A stretch of DNA of 64,000 bases from Bradyrhizobium sp. CCBAU 51765 (GCF_015291725.1 NZ_CP030038.1:2965001-3029000), one strand, 5' to 3'. Shown: positions 34,078 to 42,886, numbered from the stretch's first letter. Notes: generated by a model from the sequence alone, not told the origin. Numbers and translations are program-made.

Positions 34078-35280
34078 ATGGCGGGCAACGACCAGGTCGA
34101 CCAGGATGCAATTGCCGCCCAGTGGGAGGCCTCGCTCGATTCCGAGGATCCCGCCGAGGCCGCCAAGGCTGCCGCCGAGAACGAGCTGTCGGAAACCATG
34201 GCCCTGCAATGGGCGGCCATGGTCGAGGACGGCAGCCGCGACCTCGGCACCGGCAAGAATTCCGGCGAGCGGGTGCTGTCGCAGGAGGAGATCGACAATC
34301 TCCTCGGCTTCACCGTCGGCGACGTCACGCTCGACGATCATTCCGGCATTCGCGCGATCATCGATTCTGCGATGGTCTCCTATGAGCGTCTGCCGATGCT
34401 CGAAATCGTCTTCGACCGCCTGGTGCGGCTGATGACGACATCCTTGCGCAACTTCACCTCCGACAACGTCGAAGTCTCGCTCGACCGCATCACCTCGGTG
34501 CGTTTCGGCGACTACATGAACTCGATCCCGCTGCCCGCCGTCCTCACCGTCTTCAAGGCCGAGGAGTGGGAGAACTTCGGCATGGCGACGGTCGATTCCA
34601 ACCTGATCTATTCGATGATCGACGTGCTGCTCGGCGGCCGCCGCGGCACCAGCCAGCTCCGCATCGAGGGCCGGCCCTACACCACGATCGAGACCGAGCT
34701 GGTCAAGCGGCTGGTCGAGGTGGTGCTGGCCGATGCCGAGCAGGCGTTCCGGCCGCTGTCGCCGGTGACCTTCACGATCGACAGGCTCGAGACCAATCCG
34801 CGTTTCGCCGCGATCAGCCGTCCCGCCAACGCCGCGATCCTGGTCCGCCTGCGCATCGACATGGAAGACCGCGGCGGCAATATCGAGCTGCTGCTGCCCT
34901 ACGCGACCATCGAGCCGATCCGGGGCGTCCTGCTCCAGATGTTCATGGGCGAAAAGTTCGGCCGCGACCCGGTCTGGGAAGGCCATTTCGCCACCGAGAT
35001 CGTGCAGGCCGAGATCGCCGTCGATGCGGTGCTCTATGAAGCCGACATTCCGCTCAAGCAGCTGATGCGGCTCAAGGTCGGCGACACGCTGCCGCTGGAC
35101 ATGCGCGCCGACGCCAACGTCACCGTGCGCTGCGGCGACGTCACGCTAACCGAGGGGCGGATGGGCCGGGTCGGCGACCGCGTCGCGATCCGCGTGACGA
35201 AACCCTTGCGCAAGCCAAGTACGACACTGGCGATGTTCGAGAAGGTGGACGAGCAGAACAAGATGATGGAGGCCCCATGA
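34078..35280 (+). CDS. fliM: Flagellar motor switch protein FliM
   Basis: A 400-residue FliM. About 60 extra N-terminal acidic residues precede the CheY-binding-type peptide LSQEEIDNLLGF. The middle FliM core (FGDYMNSIPLPAVLTVFKAE, MIDVLLGGRRG) and the C-terminal SpoA domain (MRLKVGDTLPLDM, CGDVTLTEGRMG) are clear. It forms the C-ring and binds CheY-P. Its stop overlaps the next start by four bases. Confidence 0.96.
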   Translation: MAGNDQVDQDAIAAQWEASLDSEDPAEAAKAAAENELSETMALQWAAMVEDGSRDLGTGKNSGERVLSQEEIDNLLGFTVGDVTLDDHSGIRAIIDSAMVSYERLPMLEIVFDRLVRLMTTSLRNFTSDNVEVSLDRITSVRFGDYMNSIPLPAVLTVFKAEEWENFGMATVDSNLIYSMIDVLLGGRRGTSQLRIEGRPYTTIETELVKRLVEVVLADAEQAFRPLSPVTFTIDRLETNPRFAAISRPANAAILVRLRIDMEDRGGNIELLLPYATIEPIRGVLLQMFMGEKFGRDPVWEGHFATEIVQAEIAVDAVLYEADIPLKQLMRLKVGDTLPLDMRADANVTVRCGDVTLTEGRMGRVGDRVAIRVTKPLRKPSTTLAMFEKVDEQNKMMEAP

Positions 35281-35723
35281 ACCACTCCCTGGGAATGGCG
35301 ATCGAGACGCTGGTGGCTATCCTGCTGATGCTGACGATCGTCTATTGCGTCATGCTCAACAAGCGGCTGACGCGGCTGAAGGCGGACGAGCATTCGCTGA
35401 AGGCGGTCATCGGCGAGCTGATCACGGCGACGGAGATCGCCGAGCGCGCGATCGGCGGGCTGAAGCTGGCCGTGCGCGACGTCAACGAGAACCTGGGCAG
35501 CCAGCTCGCCGCCGCGACGCAGATGTCCGATCAGCTCTACAAGCAGCTCGGCGAGGCCGACAACGTGGTGCGGCGCCTGTCCAAGATTGCGATCGCCGCG
35601 CGTCCCGTGACGAACCCCGAAACAGCTGCCGCGCCTGCAGCCAAGCCGTCGACGGCGAAGGCGGTGGCGGCTGCGGCCGAAGCCTTCTCCGAGCGCCGGC
35701 GATCCAACGGCCTTGCCGCATAA
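35277..35723 (+). CDS. DUF6468-like flagellar-locus protein
   Basis: A 148-residue protein with one N-terminal membrane segment (TLVAILLMLTIVYCVML) followed by a helical cytoplasmic or periplasmic region and an Ala-rich tail. The KRLTRLKADEHSLKAVIGEL stretch fits the DUF6468 family found in alphaproteobacterial flagellar operons. Start overlaps the fliM stop (ATGA), indicating translational coupling. The function is not known; a role with the stator or switch is suggested only by position. Confidence 0.72.
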   Translation: MNHSLGMAIETLVAILLMLTIVYCVMLNKRLTRLKADEHSLKAVIGELITATEIAERAIGGLKLAVRDVNENLGSQLAAATQMSDQLYKQLGEADNVVRRLSKIAIAARPVTNPETAAAPAAKPSTAKAVAAAAEAFSERRRSNGLAA

Positions 35724-35732
35724 AGCCAGGGT

Positions 35733-36491
35733 ATGAAGTCCTTTCGTAACATCCGCGTCATTCCGGTCGTCCTGGTCGCCGTCGCAGGCCTCGCCACGCT
35801 GAAGGTGGCCGGCCTCGTCATCAACGGCGGCTACGTCTTCGACTACAAGCCGAACCAGACCAAGAAGTCCTGGGCCGAGGAGAACCTAAATTTCCCGACC
35901 GGCCGCGAGGATCTTGATATCACGGGATCCAGCGCGCCGAAGGAACCGCCGAAGCCGGCCGCACCCGAGACCAAGATGGAGGGCGGCACCCCGGTCAAGA
36001 TCGACGAGACCCAGCCGCAGGTCTCGGCCTCGGAACGCGCGATCCTGGAACGGCTGCAGGCGCGGCGGCAGGAGATCGAGGCCCGCCAGCGCGAGATCGA
36101 CATTCGCGAAAGCCTGCTGAAATCGGCCGAGAAGCGCATCGAGAACAAGGTCGAGGAGATGAAGGCGGTGGAAACCCGCATCTCCGCGACGCAGGCCGAG
36201 CAGAAGGCCGCCGAAGCCCAGCGCATGAAGGGCCTCGTGACCATGTATGAGGGGATGAAGCCGAAGGATGCCGCGCGGGTGTTCGACCGGCTCGAGATGG
36301 GCGTGCTGATCGAGATCGCCTCGGCCATCGCGCCTCGCAAGATGTCGGACATCATGGGATTGATGTCGCCGGAGGCGGCAGAGCGGCTGACGGTCGAGAT
36401 GGCCCGCCGCGCCAATGGCGGCGGCGATCAGTCGGCCTCGGCCGTTGATCTTCCCAAGATCGAGGGCAAGCCGACGCAAAAGCCGAATTGA
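35733..36491 (+). CDS. motE: MotE-like periplasmic motor protein
   Basis: A 252-residue protein with an N-terminal hydrophobic segment (RVIPVVLVAVAGLATLKVAG), a Pro/Lys-rich linker, a coiled coil (ARRQEIEARQREIDIRESLL) and a C-terminal domain with KGLVTMYEGMKPKDAARVFD, the signature of the MotE/MgtE-N-like family. MotE of rhizobia is a chaperone for the periplasmic motor protein MotC. No motA, motB or motC lies in the window. Nine bases after the preceding gene, so in the fliL-fliM operon. Confidence 0.8.
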   Translation: MKSFRNIRVIPVVLVAVAGLATLKVAGLVINGGYVFDYKPNQTKKSWAEENLNFPTGREDLDITGSSAPKEPPKPAAPETKMEGGTPVKIDETQPQVSASERAILERLQARRQEIEARQREIDIRESLLKSAEKRIENKVEEMKAVETRISATQAEQKAAEAQRMKGLVTMYEGMKPKDAARVFDRLEMGVLIEIASAIAPRKMSDIMGLMSPEAAERLTVEMARRANGGGDQSASAVDLPKIEGKPTQKPN

Positions 36492-36501
36492 GGGCTCATA
36501 C

Positions 36502-36516
36502 TTAAGAAGTCCTTAA
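36502..36516 (+). promoter_or_regulatory. CtrA-type box before the large TPR gene
   Basis: TTAA-GAAGTCC-TTAA is a perfect TTAA-N7-TTAA site 68 bases before the start. A further TTAA follows at 36528. Confidence 0.62.
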
Positions 36517-36584
36517 TTGGGAAAACCTTAAATTCGACGGCACGGGCCGGCGCCAGTGCCGGCACGCCCGCCGAACCGGAAGAA

Positions 36585-39500
36585 ATGCCGCCAATGGCGC
36601 GAGAGGCTGCCGCTGGATTTGTGTCGCGAGCCCGCGCAGTGGCGCGGGGATTGTCGCGTCATGTCCGAAGGGCGCGCGCGCTGGCGGCCTGTGTCCTGAT
36701 TGGCCTCACGGCGCCGGCCCGGGCGGCCGACCCGATCAGGGGCGAGGCGAGTTTTTCCGCCGGCGGCGGCTTCGCCCGTCTCGTCATCAAGCTCGGCGAG
36801 GATGTTCCCTCCGAGGTGACGACCGCAGGCTCCATCCTCGTGATCCGCTTCGACCGGCCCGTCGACGTTCCCGTCGACCGGATCCCGGAAGGTGCGCCCG
36901 ACTACGTCAACTCCGCCCGCCGCGACCCGGATGGCAGCGCGATCCGCCTGTCGCTGGCGCGGCGCGTCACCGTCAACACCATGAACGCGGGCGAGCGCAC
37001 CTTCGTCGACCTGCTGCCCGAAGGCTGGAAGGGACCGCCGCCGAGCCTGCCCATGGACGTGGTCAAGGAGCTCGCCGAGCGCGCCCGCGTGGCCGAGCGC
37101 GCGTTGCGTGCCCAGCGCGCCGCGGCCGAGGCCAGGAAGCGCCCGCAGATCCGCGTGCGTGCCTCGGTGCAGCCGACCTTCGTGCGCTTCGTGTTCGAGA
37201 TGCCCGACGGCGTCGGCGTCTCCTCCGTGCTCAACGAGCAGAAGCTCACGCTCATCTTCAACGCCAACCTCAATTTCGACCTGGCGGACGCGGTCGTCGC
37301 GGCGCCGCCGAACGTCGCCTCGATCAAGCAGAAGGCCGACATCGACCAGACCAATGTCGAGATCGCGCTGATCGGCGATTCGGACGTGCATTCGTTCCGC
37401 GACGAGAAGAACTACGTCGTCGACGTCGCCTTCCAACCCGACAAGGGCAAGGCGGCTGCGACGCCCGAGGCGGCGATCGCACAGATGAAGCCCGCCGGTC
37501 ACGCACCGGCGCCTGCGCCGGAAAAGCCGGCGGCCGAGAAGCCGAAGGATCCCCGCAGCGAGATCGCGCCGCCGACCTCCGAGACCATCGCGCGCGAAGC
37601 CAAGATCGACATCAGGCCCGAGGTGAAGCCGGAAGCCTCCGCCGCGCTGCCGTCCACCGAGGCGCCGAAACCGGCAGCCGCTCGCGCGGTCGAAGCTGCG
37701 CCCGCTCCGGAAGTGCCCAAGGAGGCCGCGAAGCCGGCGGCGCCGGCCGCGCAGCCCGTCGTTGCCAGCGTCGATGCGCGCCGCGACAGCGACGGATTGC
37801 GCGTGACGTTCCCGCTCCAGGTCGCAACGCCGGCGGCGGCGTTCCGCCGCGGCGACACGGTGTGGCTGGTGTTCGATACGCCGAAGCCGATCGATGTCGA
37901 GGCGATCCGCACCAAGGGCGGCGCCATGATCGGCGAGGTCGGCCGCATCCCGCTCGACAAGGGGCAGGCGGTGCGCATCCGTCTCACCCGTCCGCTGGTC
38001 TATTCGCTGACGAGCGAGGAGGTCGGCAAGGAAACCAACTGGCTGTTGACTCTCGCCGACAAGATCCAGGCGACGCCGCTGCCGCTGATGATGTCGCGCA
38101 ACATCACCGATCCCGCGCTCGCCAACATCGCCATCCCCTTCGCCAATCCGGGCCTCCTGCACAAGCTCACCGATCCCGACGCCGGCGATACGCTCTATGT
38201 TGTCACCGCGCAGCGGCCGGTGCGCGGCTTCATCAAGCGGCAGGACCTCGTCGATCTCTCGCTCCTGGAATCCGCGCACGGCATCGCGATCCGACCCAAC
38301 TCCGACGAGGTCGGCGTCGAGGTCGGCTCCGACAAGGTGATTGTCGGCAAGAAGGGTGGATTGACGCTCTCGCCGGTCGACATCTCGGCCGAGCGGGCGC
38401 CGACCGCGGTGCGCCCGATCTTCAGCCCCGAAGGCTGGCGCAAGGGACAGTCGGAAAACTTCATGGCGCGCCAGAGCGAACTGATGATGGCGATCTCGGC
38501 GGTCGAACCGGCGCTGCGTTCGCTGCCGCGGCTCGACCTCGCGCAGTTCTACATGTCGCGCGCCATGTATCACGAAGCCAAGGCCGTCACCGACGTGATG
38601 CTGAGCGATCCCCTCAACAAGGAGGAGAGCGGCGCGCTGATCATGCATGCGATCGCGAGCATCCTGATCGGCCGGCCGGCGCAGGGTCTGAAGGACCTCG
38701 CCAATCCCGTGATCGGCAACAGCCACGATTCCCAGCTCTGGAAGGCGCTCGCCTATGCGCGCCAGGGCAAATGGGCGGACGCGCGCGAGAAGTTCAAGAA
38801 CGTCGAATTCGCCATCGCCTCTCTGCCGCTCGACATCCAGCGCATCGTGACGATGGACGCGATGCGCGCCTCGCTCGAGGTGAAGGACTATGCCGGCGCC
38901 TCCAAGCGCCGCAGCGAGCTCGAGGTGGTCGGTGTCCCGCCTGAGGCTGCGCCCGGCTTCGCCGTGCTGCGCGGCCGGCTCGCCGAGGCGCTCGGCCACG
39001 ACAAGGATGCGCTGGACGATTACAAGTTCGCGGTCGCCTCGAGCGACCGGCAGGCTGCGGCCGAGGCCAAGCAGCTCGAGGTCGCACTGCGTCAGAAGCG
39101 CGACGAGATCAGCAAGGAAGAGGCGCTACGCGAACTCGAGACGTTGTCGATGACCTGGCGCGGCGACACGACCGAGGTCAAGACCCTCCAGATGCTATCG
39201 CAGCTGTATGCCGAGAACGGGCGTTACCGGGATGCGCTCACCGCCGCGCGCACCGCGACGAGGCTTCAGCCGAACGCCGAAGCCTCGCGTCAGGCTCAGG
39301 ATCTCGCCTCCGAGCTGTTCACGCAGCTATTCCTCGGGCTGAAGGGCGACGAACTGCCGCCGGTCGAGGCGCTCGGAATGTTCTACGAGTTCCGCGAGCT
39401 GACGCCGATCGGCCGCCGCGGCGATGAGCTGATCCGCCGGCTCGCCGACCGCCTCGCCTCGATCGATCTGCTCGACCAGGCCGCCGAGCTCCTGCAATAT

Positions 39501-40202
39501 CAGGTCGATCATCGCCTGGAGGGCGCGGCACGCGCCCAGGTGGCCGCGCGCCTGTCCATGATCTATCTCGCCAACCGCAAGCCCGACATGGCGATCACCG
39601 CGCTGCGCGCGAGCCGCATCAGCGATCTCTCCGGCGAGCTCCGGCAGCAGCGCCTGCTCCTGGAAGCGCGCGCGCAGAGCGACGTCGGCCGCCACGATCT
39701 CGCGCTCGACATCGTCTCCAACGTCTCCGGGCGCGAAGTGCTCCGCCTTCGCTCCGACATTTTCTGGGCGGCGCGGCGCTGGCGCGAGTCCGCCGAGCAG
39801 ATCGAACTCTATTACGGCGACCGGTTCCGCGACTTCAAGCCGCTCAACGCGGTCGAGAAGAGCGACATCATCCGCGCCGCCGTCGGCTACGCGCTTGCCG
39901 ATGATTCGATCGGCCTGTCGCGCTTCCGCGAGAAATATGCGCCGCTGATGAGCGAGAGCGCCGACCGTCTCGCCTTCGACATCGCCAGCAAGCCGGCCGC
40001 GGCCTCGAGCGCCGAATTCGCCGAGATCGCCAAGTTGGCTGCCAGCGTCGATACGCTCGACGGCTTCCTGCGCGAGATGAAACAGCGCTTCCCCGACGCC
40101 ACGGCGCGCGCGCCCGGCGCGCCGCAGGCCAAGGACGAGGCCGACCACACCGGCTCGCTGCCCACGATTCCGGTCGTGCGACAGATCAAGATGACGCGGT
40201 AG
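36585..40202 (+). CDS. Large secreted TPR-repeat protein of the flagellar locus
   Basis: A 1205-residue protein with an N-terminal Sec signal (ALAACVLIGLTAPARA, cut before ADPIRGEAS), so probably periplasmic or outer-membrane associated. Residues about 45-300 are beta-rich and AMIN-like (FVRFVFEMPDGVGVSSV). A long Ala/Pro/Lys/Glu linker follows (about 305-390), then a second beta domain (AAFRRGDTVWLVFDTPKP). From about residue 630 to the end the sequence is helical with degenerate TPR-type repeats (AKAVTDVMLSDPLNKEE, YRDALTAARTATRLQPNAEA). It could scaffold motor or ring assembly in the periplasm; this is inference from location and export. A perfect CtrA box precedes it. Such large TPR proteins occur beside motE-like genes in related genomes as I recall, but I know no established name. 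Confidence 0.8.
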   Translation: MPPMAREAAAGFVSRARAVARGLSRHVRRARALAACVLIGLTAPARAADPIRGEASFSAGGGFARLVIKLGEDVPSEVTTAGSILVIRFDRPVDVPVDRIPEGAPDYVNSARRDPDGSAIRLSLARRVTVNTMNAGERTFVDLLPEGWKGPPPSLPMDVVKELAERARVAERALRAQRAAAEARKRPQIRVRASVQPTFVRFVFEMPDGVGVSSVLNEQKLTLIFNANLNFDLADAVVAAPPNVASIKQKADIDQTNVEIALIGDSDVHSFRDEKNYVVDVAFQPDKGKAAATPEAAIAQMKPAGHAPAPAPEKPAAEKPKDPRSEIAPPTSETIAREAKIDIRPEVKPEASAALPSTEAPKPAAARAVEAAPAPEVPKEAAKPAAPAAQPVVASVDARRDSDGLRVTFPLQVATPAAAFRRGDTVWLVFDTPKPIDVEAIRTKGGAMIGEVGRIPLDKGQAVRIRLTRPLVYSLTSEEVGKETNWLLTLADKIQATPLPLMMSRNITDPALANIAIPFANPGLLHKLTDPDAGDTLYVVTAQRPVRGFIKRQDLVDLSLLESAHGIAIRPNSDEVGVEVGSDKVIVGKKGGLTLSPVDISAERAPTAVRPIFSPEGWRKGQSENFMARQSELMMAISAVEPALRSLPRLDLAQFYMSRAMYHEAKAVTDVMLSDPLNKEESGALIMHAIASILIGRPAQGLKDLANPVIGNSHDSQLWKALAYARQGKWADAREKFKNVEFAIASLPLDIQRIVTMDAMRASLEVKDYAGASKRRSELEVVGVPPEAAPGFAVLRGRLAEALGHDKDALDDYKFAVASSDRQAAAEAKQLEVALRQKRDEISKEEALRELETLSMTWRGDTTEVKTLQMLSQLYAENGRYRDALTAARTATRLQPNAEASRQAQDLASELFTQLFLGLKGDELPPVEALGMFYEFRELTPIGRRGDELIRRLADRLASIDLLDQAAELLQYQVDHRLEGAARAQVAARLSMIYLANRKPDMAITALRASRISDLSGELRQQRLLLEARAQSDVGRHDLALDIVSNVSGREVLRLRSDIFWAARRWRESAEQIELYYGDRFRDFKPLNAVEKSDIIRAAVGYALADDSIGLSRFREKYAPLMSESADRLAFDIASKPAAASSAEFAEIAKLAASVDTLDGFLREMKQRFPDATARAPGAPQAKDEADHTGSLPTIPVVRQIKMTR

Positions 40203-40238
40203 GATTCCTCTGCCGCATCGAGCGCGGACCCGGCTATA

Positions 40239-40328
40239 CCGTCATTGCGAGCGGAGCGACGCAATCCAGAATCTTTCTGCGGTGGGAGTCTGGATTGCTT
40301 CGTCGCGAAAGCTCCTCGCAATCACGGG
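40239..40328. repeat. Interspersed palindromic repeat, GTCATTGCGAG family, copy 2
   Basis: CCGTCATTGCGAGCGGAGCG at the left and TCCTCGCAATCACGGG at the right (one base off), with CAATCCAGAATC and GTCTGGATTGCTTCG inside. It lies between convergent TPR and fliP genes. Nothing else is seen to 40398. Confidence 0.82.
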
Positions 40329-40398
40329 GAGGGGCGGAGTTCGTGGCTGCTTGCTGAGAGCATGCGATGCTTGGCTGGCGGCTCCCGCAAAGCCTGCC

Positions 40399-41157
40399 TC
40401 ACCCCCCGTAGCTCTGCACCAGGCTTCCTGCGACCAGCGACCAGCCGTCGACCAGCACGAAGAAGATCAGCTTGAATGGCAGCGAGATCGTCGCCGGCGG
40501 CAGCATCATCATGCCCATCGACATCAGCACCGAGGCGACGACGAGGTCGATGATCAGGAAGGGGAGAAACAACAGGAAGCCGATCTCGAAGGCGCGCTTC
40601 AGCTCGGAGATCATGAAGGCGGGAACGAGGATGCGCAAGGCGAGTTCGTCGGGGGTAGCCGGCGGCGGCTCGCCCGACAGATCCAGGAACAGCTTGAGGT
40701 CCTTCTCGCGCACGTTCTTCTGCATGAAGCCGCGCAGGGGAACGGAGGCGCGCTGGAGCGCATCCTCGACGCCGATCTGGTTGGCGACAAGCGGGCGGAT
40801 GCCCTCGTCGTAGGACTTTTGCAGCACCGGGCCCATCACGAAGAAGGTGAGGAACATCGCGAGCGCGATGATCACCGAGTTCGGCGGGGCGGTCGCGGTG
40901 CCCAACGCGGTGCGCAGCAGCGACAGCACCACCACGATGCGCGTGAACGAGGTCATCATGATCAGGATCGACGGTGCGATCGACAGCACCGTGAGCAGCG
41001 CGATCAGCTGGATCGCGCGCTCGGTGACGCCGCCGCCACCGGCGCCGCCGCCGAGATTGATGCTGATGTCCTGGGCATGCGCCGGCATCGCGAGCGAGGC
41101 CGCGCCGACCAGGACAGAAAGGAAAAGAACTCTACGCGGGAGGGCCGGCAACCTCAC
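40399..41157 (-). CDS. fliP: Flagellar export gate protein FliP
   Basis: A 252-residue FliP, core of the flagellar type III export gate. A cleavable signal peptide (ASLAMPAHA) precedes four membrane helices. Signatures are TSFTRIVVVLSLLRTALG and SMGMMMLPPATISLPFKLI. The start overlaps the fliO stop by four bases (ATGA). Second and last gene of the fliO-fliP unit; fliQ and fliR are in the flgB operon further along. Confidence 0.96.
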   Translation of the reverse strand: MRLPALPRRVLFLSVLVGAASLAMPAHAQDISINLGGGAGGGGVTERAIQLIALLTVLSIAPSILIMMTSFTRIVVVLSLLRTALGTATAPPNSVIIALAMFLTFFVMGPVLQKSYDEGIRPLVANQIGVEDALQRASVPLRGFMQKNVREKDLKLFLDLSGEPPPATPDELALRILVPAFMISELKRAFEIGFLLFLPFLIIDLVVASVLMSMGMMMLPPATISLPFKLIFFVLVDGWSLVAGSLVQSYGG

Positions 41158-42128
41158 GAAGACGGCTTCGGACGGCCGAGCAGCGAGGCCATCTCGTCTT
41201 CGAGATTTTCAAAGCTGGTCTTTTCCGCGGCCGGCTTCGCGGCCGGGGCGGGCGGCGCCGGCGGCTCGCTGCGTGCGGCACGCGGGGGCGCGGCCGGCGG
41301 CTCCGGCGCAACCGGAGGCGCGACCGTTTCGCCGGCCGGGCGGCGCAGGGCAGCCTCCAGCCGCTGCGCCATTTCGGCGAGATTCTGCTCGGCGCTCGAG
41401 GGCACAGGGGCCGGCGCCGGCGGCGGAACGGGCGCAGCCTGCGGCACAGGCGGAGGCGGCGGCGGCGCTGCGGCGCGCTCGGGGCGCAGCGGCGGCATCT
41501 TCACCGGCTCACTCTGGCGAGGCGGACGCGGCATCAGCGGCGGTTCGCTGCGGGCCATGCGCGGCGGCAGGGGCTCGGGCCATGGTTCGCGCTCGGGACG
41601 CGGCGCGATCGGCTCGGGTGTAAAGCCTCCCAAGGGCGGTTCGCTGCGACGTTCGGCCAGCGCCGGAGCAGGCCGGCGCACCTCATCGGCGAAGGATGGG
41701 CGGGCGGGCCGCGGCGGGGGCTCGGGCATCTGCGGTTCGGGATGATCGAGCAGTTCCGGTCGCGGCGCCTCGTCGGCCCAGCCGCCGACGTCGGGCATGG
41801 GGGCAAGGCGCGGCGGCTCGGCGGCGTTGGGACGCTGCGGGAGCTGGTCGCGGCTCGGCGCGGCGCGAACGATATTGGGCTCGACGACGATGTCGGTTGG
41901 GCCGCCGATCATCAGGAGATGCTCGACATTGTCGCGCCGGACCAGCACCAAACGGCGCCGGCCGTCGACCGCGGCGGCGTCGATCACGGCGAGCCGGGGC
42001 ATCCTGCCGCGCTGGGTGTTGGCGCCCAGCCGGCTGCTGCCGAATCGGCGAACCAGCCATGCAGCGACGCCGATCAACGCCAGAACGACGATGAACGCGA
42101 CGATGAAGGTGATAGGGCTGCCTTGCAT
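41154..42128 (-). CDS. fliO: FliO-like export chaperone with long proline-rich tail
   Basis: A 324-residue protein starting at ATG 42128 (MQGSPITFIVAFIVVLALIG); a TTG 15 bases upstream is weaker. One membrane segment is followed by a FliO-type domain (GRMPRLAVIDAAAVDGRRRLVLVRRDNVEHLLMIGG-type, about residues 35-80). The remaining 230 residues are almost entirely Pro, Ala, Arg and Glu (PPPPPVPQAAPVPPPAPAP), far longer than usual for FliO, and probably disordered. It helps assemble the FliP gate. It diverges from flgB over 353 bases containing two promoter-like sites. Confidence 0.88.
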   Translation of the reverse strand: MQGSPITFIVAFIVVLALIGVAAWLVRRFGSSRLGANTQRGRMPRLAVIDAAAVDGRRRLVLVRRDNVEHLLMIGGPTDIVVEPNIVRAAPSRDQLPQRPNAAEPPRLAPMPDVGGWADEAPRPELLDHPEPQMPEPPPRPARPSFADEVRRPAPALAERRSEPPLGGFTPEPIAPRPEREPWPEPLPPRMARSEPPLMPRPPRQSEPVKMPPLRPERAAAPPPPPPVPQAAPVPPPAPAPVPSSAEQNLAEMAQRLEAALRRPAGETVAPPVAPEPPAAPPRAARSEPPAPPAPAAKPAAEKTSFENLEDEMASLLGRPKPSS

Positions 42129-42225
42129 ACTTGTCCCCGACAAATGGCGCTTTTCTCGTACCCGTGGTCAGCTTTGCCAACCACCGGCGTACGATGCCCC
42201 AAGCTGCGATTTCTTAACGTTCCAC

Positions 42226-42264
42226 GGCAAGTTTTGCCGTCCCCAACTCTTAATAACCCATGAA
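42226..42264 (-). promoter_or_regulatory. fliO promoter: CtrA-like box plus GGCA-N5-TGCC palindrome
   Basis: On the minus strand TTCA-TGGGTTA-TTAA (42264-42250) is followed 11 bases later by a perfect palindrome, ACGGCA-N5-TGCCGT (42224-42240). The same order and spacing occur before flgB. Confidence 0.52.
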
Positions 42265-42396
42265 TCGCCCGATCCAAAACGACTTCTTGGCCTGTGCGCG
42301 CCCCGCCAAACGGTTGGGTTAATGCCACTTTTCGAGGCGTAGAATCACGGGCGCGCAAAATCGTGTCTCGCCTGGGGGCATGCATCGAAAGCGCTC

Positions 42397-42434
42397 TTAA
42401 CCAGCTGTTAACCATACAGGCGGCAAATTCTGCC
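42397..42434 (+). promoter_or_regulatory. flgB promoter: CtrA-type box plus GGCA-N5-TGCC palindrome
   Basis: TTAA-CCAGCTG-TTAA (42397-42411) is perfect. GGCA-AATTC-TGCC (42422-42434) starts 11 bases downstream and ends in CCTAGC, which may overlap a -10 region. The flgB start is 48 bases further. Confidence 0.65.
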
Positions 42435-42481
42435 TAGCTTCGGACCTCGGGTCCGCAAGGGTGGCGGAAGGAGCCGCGACG

Positions 42482-42886
42482 ATGTCCATCAACGACCTCC
42501 CGGTGCTGTCGGCGCTTCGTACCAAGATGCAGTGGCACCAGGAGCGCCAGCGCGTCCTGTCCGAGAACGTCTCCAATTCCGACACGCCCAAATTCCGGCC
42601 GCGCGACCTGGTCGAGCCGAAGCTCGACAGGACCGGCGCCGTCACGGGGTCCATGGGGCCGCTGGCCCTGACCCGTACCAGCGCCTCGCACATGACGCCA
42701 TCGGGCGCCGCCTCCGCATTCGACCAGGACAAGAACGCCGGCTTCGAGACCCGCCCTGCGGGCAACGCCGTCAATCTCGAGGAGGAGATGATGAAGGCCG
42801 CCAGCAACCAGATGGACTACGCGGCGGCGACCTCGCTCTATTCGAAGAGCCTGCGTCTGCTCAAGACGGCGATCGGCAAGGCCTAG
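42482..42886 (+). CDS. flgB: Proximal rod protein FlgB
   Basis: A 134-residue FlgB of normal length. ATG 42482 has AAGGAG eight bases upstream. Signatures are RQRVLSENVSNSDTPKFRPRDL and the C-terminal ASNQMDYAAATSLYSKSLRL. It forms the base of the rod in the periplasm. First gene of flgB-flgC-fliE-fliQ-fliR-flhB, the classic early-class operon, led by a perfect CtrA box. Confidence 0.95.
   Translation: MSINDLPVLSALRTKMQWHQERQRVLSENVSNSDTPKFRPRDLVEPKLDRTGAVTGSMGPLALTRTSASHMTPSGAASAFDQDKNAGFETRPAGNAVNLEEEMMKAASNQMDYAAATSLYSKSLRLLKTAIGKA

Noticed and set aside
36528..38999. Long minus-strand frame opposite the TPR gene
   Set aside because: Low-complexity Arg/His/Asp-rich translation; the plus-strand frame has a signal peptide, domains and promoter box.
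42224..42240. GGCA-N5-TGCC as a sigma-54 promoter (GG and GC elements)
   Set aside because: The GG to GC distance is 10 bases, two short of the -24/-12 spacing, and the element is a palindrome, so it is better read as a protein-binding site.
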